Shown here: positions 35,072 to 45,144 of the stretch, piece by piece
Layout of the letters: each line of letters begins with the position of its first letter
How positions within the stretch are numbered: the stretch's first letter is position 1
From: Rachycentron canadum
Taxonomy: Eukaryota; Chordata; Actinopteri; Carangiformes; Rachycentridae
Direction of reading: 5' to 3'
Assembly (NCBI GenBank): GCA_038496675.1
Contig: CM076650.1
Span: 19,176,172-19,240,171 of the forward strand
DNA: 64,000 nt
The notes under the pieces: model-generated
Told to the model about the DNA's origin: nothing
The model's database searches: none
What the model saw: the letters and a program-made list of their open reading frames with translations, nothing else
Translations under genes and position numbers: made by a program

Positions 35072-37531
35072 TCATTTTAGCTGCTCTCTGTGTGAACGCT
35101 GGTGGAACTTAAGTCCCCCACAATTTCTGAATGACTTCCCACACTGTCCACAGATGTAAGGCTTCTCTCCGGTGTGGATACGGAAGTGCCGAGTCAATGC
35201 ACCAGAGTGACGGAAACATTTGGAGCACACTGAGCAGGTGTACGGTCTCTCTCCTGTGTGTATGCGAAGGTGGGTCTTGAGGTTCTCCATGCGGTTGAAC
35301 TCTCGGTTGCACTCTGTGCAGCGGAAGGGGCTGCAGCCCGGTGGGTAAAGCTGCAGTCTGGTCCTCTTGCCTCCTGCTACAGGCTGCTGACAGCGCTGTT
35401 GGAGCTTCTGCGGGCACTGGCTGTAGTGCCGCCGCAGTAAGCTGGGTAGGTGGAAGGTCTGACCACAGGACTTACAAGTGTAGACATTGATGGTGTGGCT
35501 GAGGTTGCGGCCGCCCCGCATATGAACTCCATAAATCTGTTGAGAGGCTTCTGGGATGGGAGCTGGTTCTGCCAGCTGGAAGATAGGGAACTCTGAGGAA
35601 AGAGATGGAAGATCTGGGGGTGGAGGAAGGCCTGTCGTCACGTGTGGATGATGAGCTGCAGAAAAATACCACATGTGGGGGGGTTAAAGTGAAAAAAAAA
35701 AAATTTCAACCCTTTTTTATCTTAAGTCCATTCAAAAATAGATTATGTAACTGAAAAGTTTGGATTTCTGTTTTCTACATATCGAGTAAACGTAAAGCAG
35801 ATATAAGCGTGTAAAGTTCACATACAGTAAATCTGTATTTAGCCATACTGACCACAATTTATCTTAGGAAAGTTTTTCCAGAGATTTGATTTGACTGCAA
35901 CTCAAAATGTTGATGTCCTGATGCGAAACATTGGTGCCAGCATCTTTAATATACCAATAGATTGTACAACTGATCATAGTAGCATAAAACCAGTGGTTTA
36001 AAAGTATTTGATCATTTTGATGGTCATGGCGTCTAAATGCTGTTTCCAACTGAATTTTTTCAGAAAACTTATTAGAATTAAAAGAATTAAAAAAAAAAAA
36101 AAAACTAATTTAGAATTAAATTAATTGAATAAATATATCTATATATCTGATCTATGAAGCTCACTTTGATTTGTGAAGACAGACACACAGTTTCAGGTTG
36201 TTTCAGTCATTTACTGTGTTCCCTCTTACCCTGAGCCAACCGGGTGCAGGACAGCTGGGTGTTCGTGTCTTGGCTCTGAGTATCTGCCTCTTCTGGTTCC
36301 CACTCCTCCAACATTTTGGACTGGACCGCCGACATACACTCCAGGCTAAAATCCTCCACTTTGATTGAGTCTAAACAGCAAGCTGAAGCATCTCTCCCCT
36401 CATCCTCTGTGGCCTCTTGCTTCACTATTACCTGCTCTAACGTGGACTTTTCGTCAGTGCTGGGAGGTGGTGCCGAGTTGTGGCATTGAGCTGTTGAGTC
36501 CTGACATGGCTGGTTCATACTTTCTACCTTCACCACACATACAGGGGAGATCTCCTCAGTGACCTCTGTCAACGAAAAGATCACAGGGTACTCGCATTAA
36601 ACAAGGCAACACTAAACAGCTTACAGTTTCCTGGAAGAAAATGCATGCAGTTGAATTTGTAAAGTACTCGTTCATTAAATCCACATACTTCAGCACATTT
36701 GAACAGCCACTTTTTAAAAGTGAGGCATTACAGAGCTTCAGTGATGAGTGTGCATTCAGAGGCGACTGCTCTTCAGCCATCCTGACTCATGTGAGTGATG
36801 GTTGAGCTCTGCTGTCTTCAAAACGTGTGAAGACATTCAGCACAATACACTTTATTATAGTCCACGTGATATTATCTCAGAGTTTAAACCCTACATTCAA
36901 CCTTCTGGGTGACTGAGAACCATTATATTAACCTACAATGTAAGATGGCAGGAAAGTCCCTCATCAATCAAAACGGCTACATACCTTTAATGCTTCCATT
37001 GTCTGGGTCTTCCTCTGAGTGAGCAGCAGCACTGACCCGCTGTGTCCTCACGTCACCTCCTGCTCTCTGCTCGCTGCTCACGTGTTCATCCTGAGGGGGA
37101 GCAGGCTGCTGCGCGCGGCTGTGGCCGCCGGGAGGCGCGTCACCTCTGACCCCCCTGCAGCCTCGCACGTCTCCCACTCCGGGGTCGGGGCTTATCACAT
37201 TGTAAGTGGGGTGAAGCAGCTGATCTGGGGGCTTTGTGGGACCGAGGAGTTGGTGTGAACGAGTGGAGCTCCCACCTTTTCCCTTAAAGTCCAACATAGC
37301 CTCAGCTCTCTGCAGCCGCTCTCTGAGGGAGCTGTTCTCCCGCCGCAGCTCTTCATATTTGTCCTCCGCTGGCTCGTCCACCAGTCTTTTCACCTCTTTA
37401 ACTACGATCTGCACAGCCACCTCAAACGCCCCGTGTATCGCTGCAACAAGCTCCTCCTGCAACGACCGAGCAGCTTCAGCCGGTTTAGTCACACACGGGC
37501 GGGTCACGGTCCCAGTCAGCTGTGGCTTCAT
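35072..37531 (-). CDS. C2H2 zinc-finger protein with N-terminal coiled coil
   Basis: Probable nuclear DNA-binding regulator. Three exons on the minus strand: 37531-36985, 36565-36230 and 35655-35072 (stop 35074-35072). Both junctions are phase 1 and the product is 488 residues. The N-terminus (about residues 20-85) is a predicted helical/coiled-coil segment (EELVAAIHGAFEVAVQIVV, then EELRRENSSLRERLQRAEA), a layout seen in many teleost zinc-finger genes. The middle exon is acidic and carries two VKVE/VKQE-type motifs. The last exon encodes four fingers at about residues 356-484. The first (CKSC...HYSQC) ends in Cys instead of His (C2HC). Fingers 2-4 are standard C2H2 with TGERPY and TGEKPY linkers. 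The specific orthologue is not recognised. The gene starts only 336 bases after the cox8 stop codon on the same strand. Confidence 0.88.
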
Positions 37532-37759
37532 GGTGCATTCAAAGACTCATTAACGCGACTGCTGAATATTTAATTCTCAATATTAAAAACTCCCGATTAA
37601 CACGATCTCTCAGCCGTGAAACCCTTGATGCCATGCCGCGTGTTTGTAAGCGAAACGACAGGTTTGACTTCCGCCGACAGCTCCTGCCACCTACCGGGGT
37701 GAGGCAGCGCTGCACCCGGCAGCTACAGAAAAACAGACCGAGCGAGGCGGAGAAAGTAC

Positions 37760-37765
37760 TTTATT
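37760..37765 (-). promoter_or_regulatory. Candidate poly(A) signal of cox8
   Basis: AATAAA on the minus strand, about 100 bases after the cox8 stop codon. Cleavage would fall near 37740, leaving only about 200 bases before the zinc-finger start codon. Confidence 0.5.
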
Positions 37766-37866
37766 ACAACAACAAAACGTCACAAAGACTCAGGTGATAC
37801 ACGACTACAACAGCAGACATGTGGCTTTTCCGTGTGCAGACGTTAATGCCTCCAGGGCCACGTCCT

Positions 37867-38208
37867 TCAGTTGATGTCACGGCTTTTATAATGGTCCAGT
37901 TTTGACAGTATCCAGCTACAGGGCCCGAGGACAGAGAGGGTCATCACAGTCAGGACCAACACCGACTCCTGCAACACAGCCATGTTAGAAACTGTCCCCA
38001 TGGTTCATATATACGACAGGAACAACCTGTGTCCGTGCACTGACCCAAAAAAAAAAAAAAAAAAGTGAACCAAACTTACCGCTGCACCAACATTGTGTTT
38101 GGGCGGTTTGCTGTGGATGTAGGTGGCTCTTTGTTGGATCATCGCGCCTGCCCTCCGGGCTGCTGCCCGCGGGCACCGGAGCAGCCCAGCAAACAGTGTC
38201 ACACACAT
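37867..38208 (-). CDS. cox8b: Cytochrome c oxidase subunit 8, mitochondrial
   Basis: Small nuclear-encoded subunit of respiratory complex IV in the inner mitochondrial membrane. Two exons on the minus strand: 38208-38080 (43 codons) and 37968-37867 (33 codons plus stop), joined in phase 0 across a 111-bp intron with GTAAGT donor and TTGCAG acceptor. The 76-residue precursor has an Arg/Ala-rich N-terminal targeting sequence without acidic residues. It is followed by the family hallmark IHSKPPK, then one membrane helix (VLVLTVMTLSVLGPCSWIL) and a short C-terminal tail (SKLDHYK). The pattern LGPxxWILSxLxxYK matches COX8. Which paralogue (8a or 8b) is not certain; 8b is suggested by the GP.SW turn and by fish naming. 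The second exon is too short to stand out as an open frame. Confidence 0.82.
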
Positions 38209-38557
38209 GTTAGACTGAAAAAAGAGGAGGGCAGTGGCCTCAAAGAAGACTCTTAAAGCAGATCAACTACTACACACCTGCTGATTGATTTTAATTTGGT
38301 TGCCTTCATGCACTATAGGAAAAAAAAAAACATGATGAGTTCATGGTGCAGGTCTCAAATCTTAATTTCTGTGTGACTGGTCTACTCAAGCACTTTATAT
38401 AAATAATTTAGAGTTTCTTGTTAATAAGGCCTAAAGAGCTTATGGAGTCAGGGGAGGAGGTTGTAGTGCAGCTCCTGCCTCCAGTTCTTTTGAGTCAAGT
38501 TGTAACTTCTCTAACATATGAATCTACATGATAAACAGCCATTACCTTACTTAAATC

Positions 38558-38559
<2 letters not shown>

Positions 38560-38593
<34 letters not shown>
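38560..38593 (+). repeat. (AG)n microsatellite
   Basis: About 17 AG units upstream of cox8. Confidence 0.95.
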
Positions 38594-38596
<3 letters not shown>

Positions 38597-39967
38597 AGTC
38601 CGTTTTTTTCTTATTTTGTTGTTTTATGTGAATCCTGAAGCACTGACTGATGAAAACTCTCCAAGATGCTGATCAGTAGAGCCACTATGGACGACTGTGG
38701 TTCAAGGAGCAGAGCATGGAGAAAGGCAGTTTTTTCTGTAGTTTGCACAAGCTTCTTTCAGCAACACAGAGAACAGACAGTAACATCCACAGATACTTAA
38801 TATTGTTTTGTTATATTGTGTCAGTCAAGACTCACAATGTCATGGACTGTACTATGTCAGTCACAATCCTTGCTTTTATGAGTACAGAGAGAGCTCTAAA
38901 TGAGTTTTTTCTATAAAGTTTTATAGGATTTAAATCCTATTCAATTTTGGAAAAGAAAATCATTCTACTCAAGTGTATTAGCCTTGCTCTGTACTGCTAA
39001 AACCGCTTTTTTTAAATTCCATCATTCTCAGTAAACGTGTTGAAACTACCTTCAGCAGAGTGTGAATTACCTAAAAACCAAACACTCAGCCTTTGTTCCT
39101 CACCCTGAAGGTGAGGTCACTTGGTGGCCAGTTCTTATAACTAAATTCATATCTGATTAAATCTTCATAAATATACAAACAACAGAAGAAGACTAGACCA
39201 CAGAAGACTAATTTGGTTAAACAGAAATCTATAGAAACAGTCAGCATAGGATGTAAAGAAGTGAGTTCAAATGACAGAGAAAGGCAGCAGCTGCATTCCA
39301 CTGTTTTAGTTCAGCTGGTTCAACTGAAGTGAGCTGAAGGTCAAACTCTATACTCACTGTGTGGGAGCTCTGTCTACTCCACTTGAATGATTTCACTCTA
39401 TTAATCTCATGTGTAACCACTTACAGCGTCAAGTCACAGACAAGACAGACTGTGCCAGTTAATTCAGGATTACTGGTAACCAGTTGAAGTAAGTAAAGCA
39501 GATATGTAAAAGAGTCTTTTCCAGGAGGATGGTTTAATTGGCCTTGGCTCATTCTGAACTATAAATTATTATCTGGATCCAAAGTAAAACCATTAAATCC
39601 TTCCACAAAGGAGACTTCATAAATATGCACTGAAAGCTGTAAATAGCACAGGCATCATTGTTTGTATTATGAGCACTGCACATTGGTACTACATAGTATG
39701 GTACATAGCATATTACTCTTCTGGTATCCTCCAGCCTGTGTGGTATGACACCATATGCTGCCACCAGTTTTGGGTTTACGGACTGTGTCTTAGCTGATTT
39801 TTATTGTGTATGTTCTGTAAATAAAGCTGCCTTTGGGATAACAAAGTTAAACAACCAATTCATACAGAGTCAGGTACATGGTAGGTTGTTCATTAACACC
39901 TAGGGCAAGAAAATATAGGCCATAGGCATTACTGCAGCAACACAAACACACAATAAAACTTAATTAC

Positions 39968-40112
39968 CAGTGGTGGAAAGTAACCTACATTTACTAATAA
40001 GGCTAGTAAGTAAGGTACAGCCTAGTCCACTTAACACTTACTCTTGTACATTTCAGAGACAATTGTTGAATTTACATCCAACTACATTTATTTGACAGAG
40101 TTGACTGAGGTT
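39968..40112 (+). mobile_element. CAGTGGTGGA-ended non-autonomous DNA transposon fragment
   Basis: The segment starts CAGTGGTGGAAAGTAAC and continues with acatttactaata, tacatttcagagacaa and actacatttatttgacag. This matches a very common teleost hAT-like non-autonomous repeat as I recall it. A right inverted terminus could not be fixed. Confidence 0.5.
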
Positions 40113-40389
40113 TGAGTTGTTTTGTGGCAACTGTTACATACTAAACACTATAGGGCCACAGTTTGTTCTGTATAGTTTAAAATCAAATCTACTCCTTTAT
40201 TAAATAGGCAGGTGCAGGAGCCCTCTTTTCTCTCTAAAGACAGTCCATCTTCTGTTTGTTTATTCAGGCTGTATTTTCTCTTCTAACTGCAGACTGCTTC
40301 TTGTTGTGAGGTGAGCACCTCAGCACCGACGTCATTAATGGATTACTCTTTGATTATTCCTTTCCCTCATGGCTCCACGCACCACTGAC

Positions 40390-40522
40390 GCGCCACTCGG
40401 AAGTGGGTCGGCTCAGCATTAGTGAGTGTGAAGGTTGTAGTCTGCATGCTGGCAGTAATAAGGTTGTTGTCTGCCTGTAGTGTGTGCTTGGAGTTTGTCT
40501 CTGTCAAACTACAGAGGCTAAG
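40390..40522 (+). other. avpi1: Candidate 5' noncoding exon of avpi1
   Basis: A consensus donor (GGCTAAG|GTAAGC) at 40522/40523 lies after a CpG-containing stretch with an ETS-like CGGAAGTG (40398-40405). A good acceptor (cccctctcag) sits at 41473, 70 bases before the avpi1 ATG. The link between them is inferred. Confidence 0.35.
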
Positions 40523-41543
40523 GTAAGCATTCTCATTATAGCCAGTGTTTCCTATGATGTGAGCTAAATTAATTTTTTTTTTTATTCTAATGGACAACTG
40601 TGAATTATATCAGCCAGGATTTTATTTTTATGAAACTGATTTTTTCAATGTTTTTTCAAATATGACACAAAACCCTCTTGCTTGTTTGTACAGGAAAAAG
40701 AACTAATAATATCACAAAGCAACAATCTTTTTTTTCTGGTAATTTCTTAACCTTGCATCAAGAAATCCTCAAGAAAAGGCCACCAGCAGTTAGTGTACCT
40801 AGCAGGACTGTTGTTTGCCCCATGAATTAATCTCTGAAAACATGGTTTGTGAAGTTGTTTGGTTTCTTAGAAGGATAGTAGAGTAGAGAATAGTAGAATC
40901 TGTTGATTCAAGGTAATTCAAGGCTTGAAGACTGTGTTATAAAAATCACCAGGTTTGGATGTGCCAGATTGTTATGACGCAAGCATCAGTGCTGAGCTTC
41001 ACCAATAAATTCATTAACTGATCACCAGAAAATCATTTGGTTGCTGTTTTGAAAGTCATCGCCAGGGCTACAATGCCAACAATCAAGTGGTTTTAGCTTC
41101 TTGGATATCAATATTTTCTGGTTTAATTTGTCTATTAAGACTTTATAATAAACTCTTAATAAAAAGGTTTTTGTAATGACAGTAGAACACTGTTTTCACT
41201 GGACTACAATATTTGGAGTTCAATTAATCAATGAAGAAAAGAACTGACAGAATAGTTGTTCATTGGGACCAGAGTGGGTTTGAACATGTGTATCTCTCTA
41301 CATACACACTTAAGACCCATGAATAATGAGATAAGACTTTGTCACACAGGAAGGGGTGGCAGAGGTAACTAGGTTTTTTGGCTGCAGCCATGGAAATGTG
41401 TCTGTGGCCTGACAGCTTGAGCTTTCTTTTAGATTGATCCCTTTGGTCTCTTTCCTTTCTCTCCCCCTCTCAGCTTACCTTCCTGTCAATATTGTCTTCC
41501 TCCGTCCTTATCTCACAACCTGGAAGCTCTCCACCCACACAAC

Positions 41544-42221
41544 ATGGCAGAGGCCCCAGCATCCACCTTCACTGAGGATGGTCTGCCTGTGCAGTGGAAA
41601 CTTTCCAATCGACAGTGCAGAAAGCCTGGATGCTCCAACATCTTTGCTGGGGTCAACCTGAACCAACTACACAGGCTGTTCAGAACAGCAGGAGACAGAG
41701 ATGCTGAACATCGGGCGAAGCTGGTGTGGCGAGGAATGGACACAGATATGGAGGGAGCAGGGGAGAAGGGGGAGGGGGAAGGGGAGGAGAGACAGGTTGA
41801 GGCAGGACTTGCCCAGGCCATGGTAGGGCTCAGAGTCAGGACAAGGAATAAGGGAGGGATCCGAGTGGAGGGACACAGAGACCACAAGTGGCTCAGAGCA
41901 TCAGGATATCTCAGGTAAGTGACAGTGTCCAATGGCAAGAGGCCAAAAGAAAGTAAAGAAAGGATGTGAAAAGTGTAGCTGAGGAGTTAAAAAGAAAGTG
42001 AGAAATTCTCTTAATACCCTCTCATTGGTAGCAAAGTAGTTTTCTGTTCTGTCCTTACTTATTAATGATAAAAAAAATCCTGTCATCAGTTGGACTTGAT
42101 GCTCCAACTTGGATCCAGACTCTCTGCTTCATGAAATGCATTGTGCAAATTGTCATGTGCCTAACAAACACAGCATGACCTCACAAGACCATGTCCTCCT
42201 CTCTCTGCCCATCATTACTCA

Positions 42222-42287
<66 letters not shown>

Positions 42288-43508
42288 GTTGTCTACATTC
42301 CTCACTGAGATGAAATTAGATTTGTTGGGGGAGTAAAGAAGTGCCACAGGATGGTAAAGTGGTGGCGTGAGTCAGGATGGTGTGCTAATCACAATTTTGT
42401 AGCCATCCTATAAGTGTGGCTTTGCTGGTTGATTACCATTAAACTTTTACAAAGACATTCATGGTCCCCAGAGGATAAATGTAAGTGACTTTGGTGATCC
42501 TCTGATTTTACCTCCTGTACCATTTTGAAGTTAAATGTCTGGTTTTTAGTGTTTTGAGTAAAATATCTCAGCAGCTAGTTGATGTATTGCCATGAATTCC
42601 GTTGTGAACATTTATCAGGGAGACTTTTGGAGACACCTTACTGTACTTTTTCATCTTATGCCATCATCAGGTCAAAAACTTTATTGTCCACTACGAATAC
42701 AGAACTGCAAAACTACATTCCCATCATCCCTTAGCCGCACTTTATGGAATGAAAGGTTCTTTATCACCCAACTTTATTTCTTTGGTGTAAAGCTCAATTT
42801 GAATATACATTACAGTAGAGTGTTGTATAACATGCTAGCTAAAGTGATATTTAGAGAAAGATGCTACATTATAACATATATCCTTATGGCTGAATGGCTT
42901 TTAGTCATCAGAGAGATCAAGTAAGTCTGCCATCCCAAAGTGCACCCTGCTTAAGTTAAAACCATTTACCAAGGTAGATGTACAAGTAATGATCTGAGAT
43001 TGTGCTGATTCATCTACTCATTGATTCTTCAGGTCACTCATCACTGACTGAGTTTCAGAGTTCAGTCTTGGCTGTGGATACAGCAATTGACAAAACAATC
43101 TAACCTGCAAGCCTATTTACTTTCAGTTGTAGAGCTTTCAATCTTCATCATTGATCCTCTTGGGATCGTCTGGTATTTTGACTTGAACATACATTTTACA
43201 AGTTACAAGTTAATGCAATGTCATTCTTATATGGGGAAATATTGTTCAGTAGTCTAATAGCCCTGTAATAATTTAACTAAACCAGTGTTGCTTCTCTGTG
43301 CTCCAGGATTGAGGAGCCTTTATCCAACTACACTGTTGAGGATGAGGAGGCCGAGCGAGTGCCAAGTCTGGGAGAGTTCCTGTTGCCTGCTGAAGAAGAC
43401 ATCCCAGAAAATCAAAATCCATTCAAACCCTCCTCATGGAGGTTGGGTGTGGCAAGGCTGGACAGTGCCAGAGACTCTGAACGCTACCTTCACCGCATCC
43501 TCCACTAA
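41544..43508 (+). CDS. avpi1: Arginine vasopressin-induced protein 1
   Basis: Small soluble protein reported in mammals to be induced by vasopressin and to affect MAP kinase signalling. Two exons, 41544-41914 and 43307-43508, join in phase 2 and give 190 residues (human about 147, from memory). The core SNIFAGVNLNQLHRLFRTAG followed by DRDAEHRAKLVW matches the conserved AVPI1 block (SANIF...LFQRSGD...). The C-terminus ERYLHRILH matches the mammalian SYLHQIRH ending. The linker is Gly/Glu-rich and expanded. The intron holds a CA microsatellite. The start ATG follows an acceptor-like site by 70 bases and is the first in the exon. The gene is convergent with pi4k2a, as in the human locus. Confidence 0.88.
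42225..42285 (+). repeat. (CA)n microsatellite in avpi1 intron
   Basis: About 30 CA units in the middle of the single avpi1 intron. It is far from both splice sites. Confidence 0.97.
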
Positions 43509-43713
43509 AAGCTGATTGGAGTTTGGAATAACACACAGTGAAAGAAGATGCAATGAAGTCATGAAATACAGGACTGATTCTGCAAGAAAGGACACACTGT
43601 ATTCCTACTTTTAGCACCTTCTGCTAACATGTACATGTTGGACCCCAGTACAAAGACATATCAGTGAGCTCTGGTAAACCTGCTTGGGGATTAGTCCAAC
43701 TATTATAAATATA

Positions 43714-43719
43714 ATTAAA
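43714..43719 (+). promoter_or_regulatory. avpi1: Candidate poly(A) signal ATTAAA of avpi1
   Basis: ATTAAA about 205 bases after the avpi1 stop. A further ATTAAA occurs near 44138, so the 3' end is uncertain. Confidence 0.3.
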
Positions 43720-43734
43720 ACACAGGCATGTTGC

Positions 43735-45144
43735 CTGTAGTTTAGCACAATCAGAAATATGCTGATGTGTAAGTCTGAAATTGTCTATTGTGCATTATGA
43801 ATGCAACGGATTTTAAATATAGGGCAATGTATGTTATCATGGTAAAAATATTATGGGTCTTGTCTTCACTTAATAGTCGCTAACTGCGTTTGCCTGCCAT
43901 TTGAAGAGGTAGTGACTTTTATAGTAGTAGTAGTAGTGGTAGTAGTTCTAGTATTTTTTAAGGCATGATTTGATTGATTTTAAAAATCATCGTTGTGCTA
44001 TAACACAACTGCAGTGTATGTGAACAGAATACTGTAAAGCCTTTGGAGTCTGGCTAAATTTCTCATATTCGTGTTGTGTGACTGACTATAAACGTTTCTC
44101 ATTCTTTATTAATGATAATATGGTTTAATTATAATCTATCATTAAATATTACATACAAATTATACAGTGCATTGCCACAATACATTTCATGTCAGTTCAG
44201 TACAGCAGGAAGTTACTTTGTTGTTTACTGAGGTTCACCCCACAAGCCATAAAATTAGCAGAAATCAATGTGGCCAAGACAAACGAGAGCTTGTGCACTT
44301 GGAATCACCAACCCCCATTGCCAGCTTGCAGACAGATAATTTTGTCTTCTTCAACAATGATTTGCCTCATCAGTGTAAGCGGGCAAACTAAGCAAGCCAG
44401 TCATACTAACCTCATCTTAACAGTCTGTTTCTTTAAACCCAAAAGTGCCTCTGCTTTCCAACATCACCCCAGATGACTTTTAGATCCTAATCTAAACAGT
44501 TTTGAGTAACTGCAAAACCAGTTCACGTGGTTGGTGCTCACTGTAAAGACGCCCATGAGTTGCCCAGTTCCTGAATCTTTAAGACTTTACCACAATGAAC
44601 ACTTCTCTTGTGTATTAAAATTTACAACACTGGTCTTCACTAGTTTGATGCTCTCACGGGAACCCTGCTTTTTACTGTACTGTGAGGGAATATGCAGGTG
44701 AATATTAAGAAGGCAGACTGGTATGAAAAAAAAAAAAAAAAAAGACATGGAATGCAACAGCTCCCATCCAAAAACAAAAGGTGCAACAGGTTTTGGACTG
44801 GTGTACACATGTGTGAGCAAACATTATGAGTCCATCAGAAATCTCTCGTTCTTGCAGGAAGGTACAGAATCTTCACCATTTAGGCGTCAATTCTTCACTG
44901 ACATCCACTCAAGGCACAGAGGCAAAGAGGGAAGATGTTGTGAAATTCTTCCTCTTTTGGCCTCATCTCTCCACCCATTCACCCACTCTCTGTAGCCAAA
45001 ATATCCACGAGGAGAGGGAGGGTAGGGTGATGATCATATCCATTTTCAGGACAAAAAAACCTGCACTCTCAGATTCTGTCCTCTCATTCCTTTCCCAGCT
45101 CCGGCTTCCTGCTGTTCCCCCTTTAACTCTTTGCTTCTCCATTC
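43735..45144. other. 3' regions of convergent avpi1 and pi4k2a
   Basis: No exon was seen. The likely pi4k2a poly(A) signal (AATAAA, minus strand) is at 44105-44110, about 1.0 kb beyond its stop, so most of this interval is 3' UTR sequence. A (TAG)n-like run lies at about 43923-43947 and a poly-A run at 44727-44743. Confidence 0.4.

Larger units (their letters stand above)
38209..40380. other. Spacer between cox8 and avpi1
   Basis: About 2.2 kb containing a microsatellite and one CAGTGGTGGA-type repeat. marveld1, expected between zfyve27 and avpi1 from the human order, would be an intronless frame of about 170 codons; none is present here or nearby. Confidence 0.45.

Noticed and set aside
37522..37797. 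91-codon plus-strand frame over the zinc-finger promoter
   Set aside because: It has no recognisable domain and overlaps the start of the well-supported minus-strand zinc-finger gene.
42109..42336. Frame containing repeated His-Thr
   Set aside because: It is translation of the CA microsatellite in the avpi1 intron.
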